Below are positions 1 to 13,386 of a stretch of DNA of 64,000 bases, in pieces. This stretch comes from Augochlora pura. Lineage: Eukaryota; Arthropoda; Insecta; Hymenoptera; Halictidae. Every line of letters begins with the position of its first letter. The first letter of the stretch is position 1. The translations under genes were made by a program, and so were the position numbers. Below the pieces are notes generated by a model. The model was not told the DNA's origin. It did no database searches and was given only the letters and a program-made list of their open reading frames with translations. Where the stretch lies: NCBI RefSeq assembly GCF_028453695.1, contig NC_135773.1:5766001-5830000 (forward strand). Reading direction: 5' to 3'.

Positions 1-8
1 CCGACGTG

Positions 9-302
9 TTAACCCCTTGCACTATAATAACGAGTCGAACTCGTGATAAAGATTCCATACACGATCTATTAAATATAAAAATTATCAACTTCGTCTATCG
101 AAATTAATTAATTTCGTCATCGAAATCAAATTGAATTTTTCTATTATCAAAGTCTGGAAACAGAAGTAAATAAAGAAAATGGAAGAAACAAAAATTATCT
201 GGTCCTATTAAGGAAACTAATATATTAAGGAAATGAACAATATTAAAAAGAAATTAGTGCTAATCAACGCAACGTGAATGAAGTCATAGCTCAAGGGGTT
301 AA
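9..302. mobile_element. piggyBac-like MITE, family B, copy 1
   Basis: TTAA at 9-12 and 299-302 flank inverted ends CCCCTTGCACTAT and CCCCTTGAGCTAT (read inwards from each side). TTAA target duplication with CCC-starting ends is the signature of piggyBac-type elements. It shares the subterminal GAGTC..ACTCGTGATAAAGATT-type stretch with the copies at 40088 and 59878. No transposase. Confidence 0.7.
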
Positions 303-1420
303 GACAACTTGAAATGTTCTTTGTTGCGAAGGAGCGAAATTTTTCGGTAACTTCTATTTCGGTTCTTATTTTAGTTTCGTTATTGGTTCCGGGAACGTTA
401 CTTTATCGATCCTATATCGGTTCCGAAACGATCTTCGTTTATTTTCTTCGTTAAAGTTTACTCCGAATTCTCAGTGCATGTCCATTAAATCGGGTATCGT
501 AAACGATCGAGTCGTTTCAACATACGAAAAAGGACGGACGAATTATCTTCCGATCTACAATCAACGATAGAAAATTATTTTGTCAAAAATGATAAAAATT
601 AAATTATTAAAAAAAATATTGCATTAAAAAGCTGTACCAAAACCATGGTTTTAATTGTAGGACGAAAGATAATATGCTTCGTCTTTCAGATACCTTATTA
701 ATAATTAATAATATTATCAAATCACCGATCACCTTATTTTTAATCCATTGTTCACAAAAGTATTTGCATAAACATCCGCAGTCTACGACAATTTATAACG
801 AGCATTATGACAAATATTGAAATTTAAAAGAATACAATAATCAAATAATTTCTAGAGTTTAATCTTATAATGCCATCGCGTGATTACTATAGCGATGCTT
901 TTCGACAAGTAGCCTAATATACATATTCCTTGAAACATCGTCAAACAATTCTCTGAACAAATTCGACTTCCGCCTGAAATTGCAAGATCAATTAATCTGA
1001 ACTGTTCCCGTATCAAGCAACATTTGTAAAAACATCGCGAGAGAGAGCATTGACAAAACGTTTAACGTTGTTTAAACAAACCGTTCTCCAAATCGCTGGA
1101 TCGGGCGCAGCCGCGACACAGCTTTATCCTCCGGATTAATGCTGTCCAAGCTCGCTAAAGATAGATCGGGACTCCTCTCGCTGCACTTCCATTGTCAAGA
1201 AAACCGAGAGATTAAGTATAACGTTATCCGCGTCCGACTCGAGAATCGCACAGTTCTTTGTCTTCCACTATTTTCGCTGTCGCTCGCTAACAAACGAAAA
1301 TAGCATGGGAAGTCTGCGAACTTATGGCGAACAATACCACTCTGGCCAGTGTGTAAACTGATCGGTTATGATCGCTCTGCGGATCTTAATGCAATATTTA
1401 AAAATTGGGAGAACTTTCGT

Positions 1421-1859
1421 TTAACCCTTTGCACTCCAGGCTATTTTCAGCCTAGATCTAAAATAGCTATTTTAAGCTGCATTTTGATTTTATTATATAA
1501 CTTGGTACAATTTATGAATACGAAATTGAGTAAATCATAAACCTGTTACGCTTTCAACAATCTTTTAAATAGAAGGCTCTTTAACCCTTTTCGGTCGTAT
1601 GTCTACTCTCAGCCACCAAAGCAATTTATTTATCTCTTTCCATCTTTTTTATTTTCACATAAAATTAAAACATATCATTGTGTTACATACGTCTAAACAT
1701 TAAAACGGAGTTAATAAATTTTGTTTTTCCTTCTTTTATTATCTTATTATTGTCCGCTGAAAGAAAGTTAATTACGACCGCAAAGGGTTAACAATGTGAA
1801 AATTATTTTGGAAATGAAATAACGATTTTCATTGGCGCCACTCGAGTGCCAAGGGTTAA
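1421..1859. mobile_element. piggyBac-like MITE, family D, interrupted by a second MITE
   Basis: TTAA at 1421-1424 and 1856-1859. The ends read CCCTTTGCACTCCAG and CCCTTGGCACTCGAG. A separate TTAA-flanked element (1581-1791) sits inside it. Without that insert the host element would be about 230 bp. Confidence 0.75.
1581..1791 (+). mobile_element. piggyBac-like MITE, family A, nested copy
   Basis: TTAA at 1581-1584 and 1788-1791. The ends read CCCTTTTCGGTCGTA and CCCTTTGCGGTCGTA. The interior (GTTACATACGTCTAAACATT) matches the copy in the groucho intron in reverse orientation (GTTACATATGTCTAAATATT). Confidence 0.8.
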
Positions 1860-3593
1860 AACCAGTCCGAATTGTTTAACCATATATGTGACGCGCGCAT
1901 AAGATCCGTATTTCAATTACGATGCGAACGCATACGGGGTTGTCGAGCATCAAAATTTCAGACGTGTTAAACACCGTACAATGTACGGACATCTCGCAGC
2001 GTCGCGCAGAAACTTTATGAACCTCCGCGGTTCAATTCGAACAGAGGCGGATATGCTGCTCCTATAATTGAGGCGTGATTACAGGTTTCTTACGTTTAAT
2101 ATGTACAGTGCTCCCCCACATAATCACGCTGGTTCAGCCGCCGCGATTATATATAGACGGCAACGAATACGAATTTGCAATCGTTCATCTTAAAAGAATC
2201 GTCTCCTCCTCCTTTCGGAGAAGCGCGCCGAAGATACACGCGGTGTCTATAAAGCACAATTATTAAAAGGGGGAATACTGTACTCGTTCTATAGAACCCA
2301 CCTCTGCATAGCATTCGGAACGGCCGCGCGCGCGCGCAACACATCCGCATAAGTGTTTTCGCGGAACTCCATTCATTTCGTTGCCTGTTACAGCTCAGTT
2401 TCGATGGTCACGTAAGGTTACCGAATAACGGGATGACCAACATTCCAGGCGGTAAAACGTACGTATCTGTTCTCGTAATTATCATGACAAGGTTAATTGC
2501 AAAAATATACTGTTCGCCGTCGGACGACACTTTTAGGAACGATTAGTTTTGCGAATCGTCGTTATTGCGACTGTTTTTGCTTCGCTGACGCGTGTACTAG
2601 CGTATTCAAATCTTAGCATTTGTTGACAGAGTACGGCAAAATGGCACCGTTCGTTTGTAGTACCTGTTTGAAATATTCGCGGATAAACAATGTCGCGTTT
2701 TGGGGTTTAAGAGACGTTGGAATGTCGTCGTGAAAAATATTGCGATAGATGAGGCAGCTTAGATATTTTATCTGGAGAGATGTAAATGCTAATTGAACTT
2801 TAAATTTTATTGCACTGTATAGGTAACATTTTAAGTTTCTCAGCTGAATAGAAATTGAAGGGTCATCTTTCATCGCATTATGTTTTTCAGCAATTTAGTT
2901 TTACAACGAAAGGACTTTGAAATTATTTCTGATTTAATAGCGACGGCTGGATGAATTCATTTTACGCAGAACGACTACGCAAACTCTTCCAAATACATTA
3001 GGTTATTACAATATTATTGAAAAATAGCCATAACAATTTTTGATACATAACGCATGTAAATGACCAAAAATATAATGGCAACTATACTGGATTCGAGGAG
3101 CTTGTAATTCGTTGACAAAAATATTATATATAAATTATATAAATAACTAAGAATATAATAACTATACTATAATATACTACCATGATTACTATACTTTTTC
3201 AAGAACTTAAAATCGTTGACAAAAATTATATTTAACAGTTGCTAGATTTGCGTATAGAGAACAATTTAAGAACAGAGCAATTTATTTGAAATTAACAGCA
3301 ACAGATTTATAAAACGTCAGAAGACGTGACAGAGTCGCTATTAAAAATCGAACATTCGATATGTAACATCTTAACACTTGGAATTGCGTTATCGATACGC
3401 GCGCGGGAACGTTTCTGCGTCTATTTCCGGGGTATCGTTGAAGCGACGGCACGCGGAGCATTTGTTTCGGGGTGCCCGCGTGTTTCCCTGTGTAGATACA
3501 GTTCGGTGTTTCGTTAAACGCGAGCTTTTAAGTAATCGAAGGCATCGCGTTCTGGCAACGACAAAGCCATTAACGTTTTACATTTCACCGCAG

Positions 3594-6518
3594 AGCAATC
3601 GCGTTCCACGCGAACGGCGAGGGTGAGATGCAGCCTGTGGCATTCCCCACGGACGCTCTGATAGGACCGGGAATTCCACGTCACGCGCGTCAGATTAATA
3701 CCTTGACTCACGGCGAAGTTGTGTGCGCTGTTACCATCTCGAATCCGACCAAGTACGTCTACACCGGCGGCAAAGGGTGCGTGAAAGTCTGGGACATAGG
3801 ACACGAAGGCGGTGGCAGTACCAAGCCTGTATCGCAGCTGGACTGCCTGCAACGCAACAATTATATTAGGTCAGTTGTCTTATAGTTCTCCAACCGACCC
3901 TAATGAATTAACCGCATTAACCCCCCCTCCCCCAAACCCTCCCCGCTCCCGCCGTTATTTTCTTCAACGTCACGGTAATTAGAACTTCGTCGCGTTCGAT
4001 TATCTCCTCACCGAAACTGGAAACTATTTATCGCGTATACCTGCATTCTCGCTGCTTGACATTATTCGACTCGTCATATTATTCATTTTATTAATTTAGA
4101 CATGCGACGAATACTTTTCAAAATATTCTACTATTTCTTATTTCATTGCTATAATTCGCAAACTATGAGATAGGAGAAAGTACTTCTTTCGCTTGAATCT
4201 AGAAAAAAAAAGAGAAAGAATATCGGTGATTTGTTCATAACTTTTTACAGTTGTTTAAAAAATTATTAAATCGCATACTACATGATAGACTTGATCAGAA
4301 GAAGTAAGTTTTGTTTCAAGACTTTTTCTCCATTGTTCAACAATAAGATAAAAAATGGCGGAATATTTGAGAGTTAATTTCCACCCCCTTAAGTGAATTC
4401 AAGAAAACAAATTGTGTAATACGCGCCTACACATGCTTTGTATATCCTGAAAGCTTAAAAATATTTTTTTTCACCAGAATCGGTGATCATCCCTTACAAG
4501 TGTAACCCTTTGCGGTCCTATTAAATTCATTCAAAGCTGTCATACCGGTCGTAATTAATTCTCGTTGAACGTACAGTAATACAAAGTGTGCAAGATTAAG
4601 TAGATATAATATTTAGACATATGTAACACGATAAAATATTTTAGTTTTATGTAAAGATAAAAACGAATAAATGAATCGCTTTAGTAACTGAGAACAGACA
4701 TAAGACCGCAAAGGGTTAAAACTAATCCCACAATCCGCACTTTAATCAGACCTTCAGGAAGGTTAAAATCGTGTCAGGAAAACTTGCGAAGCCTCCCGTC
4801 GCGTTACCCCTTTCCGCTCGGAAACCGAGCAACCCCGCGACCCGAGAGCCCGGTTACCACCGAAGCGAATGAAAAAGCCAAACCTTTGTTCGTAGATCGG
4901 TGAAACTATTGCCGGACTGTAGAACGCTGATAGTCGGAGGCGAGGCGAGGCAGCTGATCATCTGGGACCTGGCCAGCCCGACGCCGCGGATCAAGGCGGA
5001 GCTGACCTCCTCAGCGCCGGCCTGCTACGCGCTGGCCATCTCGCCGGACTCGAAAGTCTGCTTCAGTTGTTGCAGCGACGGCAACATCGCCGTGTGGGAT
5101 CTCCACAACGAGATTTTGATTCGGCAGTTCCAGGGGCACACGGACGGCGCCTCCTGCATCGACATCTCCGCGGACGGCACGAAGCTCTGGACAGGGGGCC
5201 TCGACAACACCGTGCGTTCCTGGGACCTGAGGGAAGGCAGACAGCTGCAACAGCACGACTTGAATTCGCAGATATTCTCCCTGGGCTATTGCCCGACCGG
5301 GGAATGGCTCGCGGTCGGTATGGAGAACTCGAAGGTCGAGGTCCTCCATGCATCCAAGTCGGATAAGTACTGCCTCCTCGTGCACGAATCCTGCGTCCTA
5401 TCGCTGCGTTTCGCGACCTGCGGCAAATGGTTCGTCTCCACCGGCAAGGACAATCTGTTGAACGCCTGGCGCACACCCTACGGAGCTTCAATATTCCAGG
5501 TGTGTATGCCCGCGGTCGTGTACGAATCTTCACGATGTAAGGATTCGGCAGGACGCTCCGAGTATTCCTGACAGCGGCGGAATTTGCGGAGCGGTGCACG
5601 TAGATGTTGACGCGGAAGATTTCTTGGACGTCTGGTGTATCATGGTGGTTGCTCGATACGGAGGAAATTCGGGGTTCTGAGACATTTTTTCGCGGGGCGA
5701 CTACTTTTTAAATAACTAGTATATGTAGGTGCGCATTGTATGGGCTAAGCCTCTAAAACAAGGGTGTGTAATTTCTTAACCTCCCTAAGTCATATTAGAA
5801 GAAGAGGAGTTCTTTTAAAAGATCCAATTATCGTGCCTCCGGATTAAAAATGTATAGAAAAATAAAAGTTTTGTGCTTTTAATTATATCATATTAATGAG
5901 CATAATAAAAAAATTATAGATCATCAATTTATATATAATAATTTTCTTTTTATACACGTTTTTAATCCGAGAACAGGCTAATTGGAACATCTACCCTCTA
6001 ATATTAACTAAATTACGTAATAAATATAGATTATAGATTATATATCAATACTGCATACAACTTAATTCACAATTCAAACAAAGATTAAATTTACTTGGAC
6101 GTGTGACACATTGTTGCTAAAATTAAACTGCCATATGTTTATTAGTAAATTCAAAAACAATATTGACACAAGAGCAACGACAGAAAAAGATTTATAATTT
6201 AATGATGCTTTATTCTTATTTCATAAGTTCGCTTAAAAATAATCAATCATATAAAGGCACGATTTTAAAATTTACTAGAAATAAAATCAGGGTTAATAAG
6301 CTCTGTAATACAAGTACAGCAATGTACCATAAAGTACAAAATGCCCAGAGGAATGAAGGGGAAGTTTTATGAATCGATCTGACGTGTATCGTTCTGAATT
6401 GTTGTTGCAGTCGAAGGAGTCATCGTCGGTACTAAGCTGCGACATCTCCGCCGACGACAAGTATATCGTGACCGGGTCCGGTGACAAAAAGGCCACAGTA
6501 TACGAAGTGCTTTACTAA
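3594..6518 (+). CDS. gro: Groucho/TLE transcriptional co-repressor, C-terminal WD40 domain (last three exons, 5' partial)
   Basis: Groucho is a nuclear co-repressor recruited by Hairy/E(spl), Engrailed, TCF and Runt family factors; its C-terminal seven-bladed WD40 propeller binds their WRPW and eh1 peptides. Three exons are read: 3594-3869, 4896-5499 and 6411-6518, ending at TAA. The joins restore unbroken family sequence: NYIRSVKLLPD across the first and GASIFQ-SKESSSVLSCD across the second. Diagnostic pieces are PRHARQINTLTHGEVVCAVT, GGKGCVKVWD, SPDSKVCFSCCSDGNIAVWD, GHTDGASCIDIS and the terminal GSGDKKATVYEVLY. About 328 residues are present, the usual size of the propeller. The acceptor before 3594 (ccgcag, after a pyrimidine run) splits a codon after two bases, and the exon opens with AFHANGEGE, like the linker preceding the propeller in Gro. 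The N-terminal Q, GP, CcN and SP regions were not found in 1-3593, so they lie before the window. The 1-kb intron 3870-4895 contains a MITE. Identification is by recalled family sequence and is secure. Confidence 0.97.
4502..4719 (-). mobile_element. piggyBac-like MITE, family A, in groucho intron
   Basis: The right end has TTAA at 4716-4719; the left site has drifted to GTAA. The ends read CCCTTTGCGGTCCTA and CCCTTTGCGGTCTTA. It lies in reverse orientation to the 1581-1791 copy and is similar along its length. It lies inside the intron 3870-4895. Confidence 0.8.
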
Positions 6519-6682
6519 ACGCACTCTATAAAGGACGTTCATGTTTTCACCCTTTGTCGAAATCCGAACTCTAAAGAAACCGCGGCTCTCCCCCGTAACC
6601 ACGGCACCTTTTCTCGCGGGAGATTCCGGGAAGTGAGACTTTTAGCAGCCTTAGGAACCTAGACTGTTACTACTGTGTATAT

Positions 6683-6688
6683 ATTAAA
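6683..6688 (+). promoter_or_regulatory. gro: possible groucho polyadenylation signal (ATTAAA)
   Basis: ATTAAA lies 165 bases after the groucho stop codon and is the first common variant of the polyadenylation hexamer there. AATAAA copies occur only much later (for example near 8153, 9347 and 9476), so a longer 3' UTR is equally possible. Confidence 0.25.
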
Positions 6689-9600
6689 CGTGCAAGTCTA
6701 TACAACGCTAGCGTTTTAAGAGATGCCAGAAGAGACGGGCGCTGGAGGGAGGAGGGAACGGCGATCATCCAACGTGGCGAGCGAGCGAGCGACGACACGA
6801 CTTGCGGAAGAAAAATCAACAAAAACGAAAAAAAATGCAGTGACGAACGAGGAGATTATAGAGACTTACCACGTGAACCCGATGTGTGTGCCAGAGAAGC
6901 TGTATATGTATATTAGAGTTGCGTGCGCATGGCCCGATTGTACCTACGATGGTGTGATTTTTCCGTATAGGGAACGGAGAACTCTTTCTTTGTTTCCGTG
7001 TGTGTGTATACAACGAGATACGCGTTCAACGGGACATTGCCGAGCGATCATGCATGCTCGTCGAGTGACCGGTAAAGCCTTGCAACTGGTGATGCTAGAT
7101 ATGATTTCGTATAAATACCTAATTGTAAAATCCACACACGGCCGGAGGACAGTCGGTGGCGTACGGAGAAAATCCTGGCCGATGCCAAGATTCTCCGCGG
7201 CGACGATGACGCTCGACGTGATCTCCTTGAGCCGGGCCAAAAAATTATTCTCTTCGAAAACTTTTTCAACTGTTTTTGCAACCACTGTCCCCCTGTTAGC
7301 GCGTTGCTGCTAGATAGTGACTTTGCCGCCCGCTGCGTACCCTTGAACCCTTTTGGAACAGTGAGCGGCCAGACGCCGAACCAATTCTCGACATACACAC
7401 ACAAGCTTGTTACAGTTTCCCCATGGATAATTAGTGATCACGGAGGAGTCCGCAACGACACGATAAACTAGAACACGTCGACGACTCAGTCTACACCGTG
7501 GCCCCCAAAAATACTTCCGTTCAACCGTCGCGAAAGGGTTCAATCGTTTAAATGTTTCGCGGCACTTGGATTGCGAATCATCGGCACACGGCGATCGGAT
7601 AATATTCGGAGGAGTATCGTTAACTGGCGCGTCGAGCAACGATCAATCCGCTGTTTCTACCTGAAAAAGGAAAGTAAAAACGCAAGACAAAGCTGTGCAC
7701 TGCGAATGGCGCAGCGTTTGTTGTGTATTATTTAAACGTAACTGGCCATGACCATTAATTTTAAATATATCGATTAAAAGTGATTGTCTTTTCTATTCGA
7801 GGACGCGCGGCGATCTCGTGATTAACACTCTGAATTCTTTGCAGTGAACTGCGGCGCGGTGTTGGGGTAAGTAAATCGTTATTTATCTATTTACGGAACT
7901 CTGCTTAAATCATTCTCAGCTTCCCTATAATCGATGACGGCAAATTCGTTCGCAGTCGTAATTTGTCTAATTGTTGGTTGGTTCGACCAACGATCATTAT
8001 CATTCTTTAGTAATGTAAACGCTTTGGTAAACGCATAAAGATCCGCAATATAGTTTTGCAGGATAACATTTCCGTATAATTTTAAATTTTAAAACAATGA
8101 CAAGGTGCAGAAAATTACCAAAAAGACGTAAAAACGTATTTCTAACGTTTCGAATAAATCTTTTATTATTGGACCACGGATCTTTACGCAGAATTAAATT
8201 AAACGGCACCGTCTTAACATTCTTCTGACTATCTTTTACTGATCTTCATTGATTCTTGAAACTCGCAGTCTACGCAATGCACAATGACTAATAACACAAG
8301 GAAGCGATTTGTTTCAATTGCAGATGAATATGACTTGCGATTCGGGCGAGTAAAACTTCGTAAAGCAGTTATATCGCATGAGTATATGTGTAAGTGTACG
8401 CGTTGCATAGGCACGCGGCTCATGACTGCGACATACGAGGTATCCTCCTATTCCGTCTGGTCGGACGATGTCTATCTGCGCCTGAACAGGCAGACGCATC
8501 GAAACGCTGACCACGCCGAATGGAGACGATTTTAATGTCGCTAGTTGCGCGCGTGTATTATCGTATCTGATTAACCCCATAGCTGTGTCACATGGAAATC
8601 GGTAAAGGATTTTGAAATGTTCACGAGAGAATGAAATAGCTCGCGCTTGCTTCGAACGTTTGAAAGTAGAAAGAAACATCACGATCGCGTCCGTTAATTA
8701 AAATAGTGTTTAAAAGACAATCTCCTTGTCAGTGCTCTCTTATTGTGCTTACGAAACACTTTAACGCGACTCTGCGCGCGTTATCTGAACGTATTTCTTC
8801 TTTTTTTTTCTCATTTTCGAGCGTGGGAACGAAGCAGAAATTACTATCTCTTAATGGATATTATTTTCGATGTTACGTTTATGATAACACTTTCGAATAG
8901 CTTTTTAGGAATTTCGTCAAGAAATCGAAACCGAAATTTGTAATTGATTGTTCTACGATTAACGACTTTTAGTGACAGCAACATTGAGACATAAAATAAC
9001 AGTGCTAATATCATAGTCTGTATTGTATAGAAGAAACGAAGTAAAGAGAGACCCGAAACTGTAAGTTAACTTCCGTGTAAACGCTGAAATAACTATTGTA
9101 ATTGATTCTTCGCTTTCGGTTTCTTCCGGGTTAGTTGCATTTTATATAACGAACTGCAACTTGAAACATGGAACATTCGCGAGTCCTGTTGTGAGCATAG
9201 TTGCAACTATTTTCTTGCGTCGGATTTTATTATAAAAAAAACAAGACGTATTCGGTTGTATTGCGTACGAATGAGTGTAATTAATGAACAAAACTCCTTG
9301 TACAAAATTCTTAGATACGGACTTGGATAGATGTAATATCGAGTAATGAATAAAAAGTCTATGATTTATTCGTAAATGAACAATCAATTTTTCATTGTAA
9401 ATTTGTTCGACACATCCTCAAGTGATATTTCATTCTTAAATCGACTGTTAGTTTAGTGTATGTGTCAACGATAATGAATAAACCACAGGATCTATGCATT
9501 TATGGTTAATGCAGATATGTAAGACACAACCAAATAAATGAATTTAATATAAACGTATAAAGCCTTATATTATTTTTACACCCAACCGTCGTAGAATTAC

Positions 9601-10590
9601 TAAATCAATTTCGAAAACATTGTTCTCAAAAGTAATGAACAGAGAGGTTCATAAGCACTCGAAGATATCACTCTTGTAGACAAAAATTATTATAATATTT
9701 TCAAAATTTTTGTAACATTCCATTTCGTTACAATTAAGTCATTAATTTCTGCTAGTTTTATTTACAACAAAACGTTCTACTTGACTCCTGTTTTTGCAAT
9801 TCATATAAACAATTTTTATTTTTTCAGTCAGAGAGAGAAAAAGAGCCACACAATTATGTAAACATCAACATTTAACCTCTATCTAGATTTTTTATGATTC
9901 TGTCCTCCAGTTAAAATAGAATGCAAACTAACGATGCGCAAAAAGTCGAGATCGAATCTCTTTAAATATAGCAATATGAGACAACAAATCTGATTAAAAA
10001 CTAATAAATTATGAATATTGTCAGTGAGTGTAGCGAATAATCTAATCTAAGATCCACATCTTTGTTATCTTTAATCAGTTCGTACATGCGGTTCTACTTT
10101 GATAAGGCAAACTGGTTTTTCAATTTAAGTGCACGTTGATCCCCGTAGTTTGCAATCTATCATCTTCCTCGTGGAATTTGGAACCACTTAATCCTTAACT
10201 GGAGCATTAGGATATTCAAATTTATGATAATGATTATTTAATGTGTATTAATGTATCCATTCGATAATTTGCATAGCTCTTCATTATAATCTCGATGACG
10301 TAAAGCAAAATTTATTTCCATTTACTATCTTGATACAAATAAATAATAGTCGAATTACCAAAGTAACAAAAGATCAATATATTTTCTTTTTCCTTCTAAT
10401 ATTTACTTTAATGTTCGATCCAATTGTCTAAAAAAATATTTTTTACATAAAATCGCTACATTTCATATGACAGATTATATTTGTTTCATCTGTATTTGCA
10501 CATACAGACGAGGATACGCGATGGAAAGGGAACGAAGAAAAATAGGAAACGAACAACAGGAATTAATCGTCTTTACTTCCGGTAAATTTT

Positions 10591-10733
10591 CGATGTATTT
10601 ACATTTACGTGTATCTGTGTGTACAAGATCGTTAAAAACATTAAATGTTTATGCTCGCGTTACCATTATATATTCATGTATTTACATGTGTATTCGTGTG
10701 TACAAGATCGTTAAAAACATTAAATGTTTACAG
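10591..10733. repeat. direct repeat, period about 79 bp
   Basis: The stretch gtacaagatcgttaaaaaca with ttaaatgttta after it occurs at 10621 and 10700, each preceded by related tgtatttacat DNA. Confidence 0.8.
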
Positions 10734-13386
10734 GTCTATTTTTCGTATTGCCCAGCGCGCATCGTTCGTATCGCTCCTATTCATCTGTGTCTATATTTGT
10801 CGTCCCTTTTTCACGTTCTCTCGTACACGTTCACTCATTCTGTCTCACTTTCTCCTTTTTCTCCCATACACACACGCACGTTCACACAATCTCCTCCACA
10901 ACACATTTTTAAATATATTTCACATAACACCGCAGTTTATGTACAAGTAGAAAAGACCTAACAACAATATCGACTATCACACCTTATACACCATTGTAAA
11001 TGGCTGTTACATGTACACGTAACCGCGTATCTAAAAGACACTCTTACTGATTCGACACGTCCAACTTAACACCATCTTTGCATCGTTTGTTTCTGGTTAC
11101 GGTTAGGTTCGGTATGTATCATCCGTTCAAATAAAATCAGGATCGTGCAGATAATGCAAACTCGCTTTGTGGAAAAAAAAAACAATTTGTTTCGCTTCTT
11201 CGGTGATCAAGTCTTTGTGCACCCACAGTGGTTCACAACGAATGAAACGCCTCCAGCGATATTCCCAGATTTTAATGGAACTTCGTACACGCGAAGACTT
11301 TTTCTTACCGTTGCAGAGTACACGGCGCGGCCGCGGGCAGTTTACAATTTCCGAGACGTTTAACTTCGCAAGCAGCTTAAAGTATTCCTACTTCTTGAAG
11401 AAAATGTTTAGCTCAACATCTATTTAGCGACTTTTTAAAATGAGAAAAATATGAATCTGTCTTGCAAAAAAGTAAAGTTAATCCTACTTTCAAAGTACCT
11501 GACAATCGATCCATATAGTTTTTTAGATATTCAGTAAGCTGTAAACTATTTTGGTAATACATATTGGAGATGTATCCTACAAAGGTAGAATAAAAAAGTC
11601 TGATGCATGTCAAAGAGTTGAATAAAACTGGAGAGTGTAACTTGAACCAATTTCCTAGTCAGACGTACTTCTCATCATCGTAATTATACGTTCATGCACG
11701 AGTTTCTTCCGTTCTCCCTGGTATGTACAAACTATAAAATACATAACGCAGCTACTTACGTTGTAAAGTAACCAATTTTACAGGAAATGTACAGAGGTGA
11801 ACGGTGAATTCTTTACGCTTTTGCGTCCGTTAGGACTTAAGTGTACATGACGCCTGGTTCTATACTCGTTGGAAGGTGTCTTTGAACCGATAGACAAAAA
11901 ACTTTAACGTATCTTGGTAGTAAAAAGGTATACGTAGCAGATACACGATAGACAATGCTGAACTAAATATGTGAGAGGAAAGAATTTCCATCGAAATTGT
12001 AAATTATTTTACACGATTAAAATTGCGCGTTTGTAGTTAATGGGAACATACATATAAACAAGTATGTTTCGCGTGAATGTAAATACATCGTAAAAGTTGT
12101 TAAAAAAAAGAAAGAAGGAACGAGTCCGTTAGTGTCATTAGTCATTACTTTTTTTTTCTCACGCGGACATCAAGAGATTCGACCGTGCACGTAATACGTT
12201 TGTAGCAGTGTAAAAAGGTTCGCTAAGTTTGGACAGAAAAAACGAAAAAAAATTCTTCGAAAAAAAACTCGACAACCTTCCATCGTGCAAAATATAAAAA
12301 TTCTTGCGTCCTCAGAATGATTATGCTTACTAAGCGCAGACGTAAAATACATTTGGTCGTAAAACTGTACGCTTCTTGCCGGAGTGAGGGCGTCCTTTTT
12401 ATACATCCTTGTCCTCCCGCGAGAAGGTCCTTAATCCTAATAAAAAGCTATCAACGATTCGTACAAATTGCGTTCACAGATTTTATGGCAACAAAAGTAA
12501 CCATCTTTTTTTTTCATTCCCTCCGACGTTAATCATAGTCCACTTTGTGATACGCTGAGTCTTATCCGATATTTACTGTATAATGAACAGAAACAAAAAG
12601 AAATGAATTTGGACAATAGGTTCAATTAATACCATACCAGTCGAAAAATTAATAAACAAATTATTGATAAAAACTAAGCACAATTGTGCCTGTTTGTTCC
12701 ACGTCGACCTTCGTCATACTCGGAAGATGGCCGACGAATATTTCCTTTACTAGAGATAAAATGATCACGGAGACAAGTTCCGTGTCGCTTTACTCCCGTC
12801 CCCCCCAAAACCCCCTTGTTTACAACGTTGCCAGATTCAGTGTTCCTCTCTTAAATTCATGTGTTTATACATTTAAGAGTATATCAAAATAATTTAATTT
12901 GTGACTAGTCTTGCCTCTCGGTAACTTCATCTGACAGACACGCGGATAAAATCCTCTTCTTTCTCTTTACAAGTTCGACAAGAATCAGAATGTCTAGAAT
13001 ACACCGATCTGTCCCGCGAGCAAGTCCATCTGTCACATATACGTTTACCTAGAAAAGCTATAACCAGTATTTATAAATTTCCCTCTCGTTAAATATCACA
13101 TGCGTTCTAACCACGTTTCACGTTAGAACGCGTTCGGCACAAATAACGAAATTAAATGGAAATAGAGCCTGGCAACGTTGCCTATACATCGTGTTTGTGA
13201 AATACGTAACAGGGTCCTTATTTATCGGTATGGTTTCGCATTCACTCTCGGACGTACACTATATTTACAAGTCGCGCTAAATATATCTATTATGTATATA
13301 CTATATTATCTTACTATTCTTAAGGCTAGTTTAGCTTGCTGCACACACGTGACGTGGTCCATGTGACATTTGAAGACACTGGGTGG

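Larger units (their letters stand above)
1..3593 (+). other. groucho intron sequence, no coding exon seen
   Basis: AT-rich DNA upstream of the first visible groucho exon. It holds three TTAA-flanked MITEs (listed separately). No stretch resembling the Q, GP, CcN or SP parts of Groucho was found, so this is most simply one intron or part of one. A GC-richer block at about 1080-1300 and an (CG)n run near 2325 have no assigned function. Confidence 0.6.
6519..13386. other. non-coding DNA between convergent groucho and IntS3 (3' UTRs and intergenic)
   Basis: No conserved reading frame was recognised. The first part must contain the groucho 3' UTR and the last part the IntS3 3' UTR, but their ends cannot be fixed. 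AT-rich with several AATAAA motifs between 8150 and 9540 and an internal direct repeat near 10.6 kb. Confidence 0.6.

Noticed and set aside
5011..5599. several long open frames on both strands across the groucho WD40 exon
   Set aside because: They are shadows of the GC-rich groucho coding frame, which alone matches the Gro/TLE family.
7845..7866. 22-base micro-exon-like block between a gcag acceptor and a gtaagt donor on the plus strand
   Set aside because: It lies after the groucho stop codon, has no partner exons and no coding signal; probably chance splice motifs.
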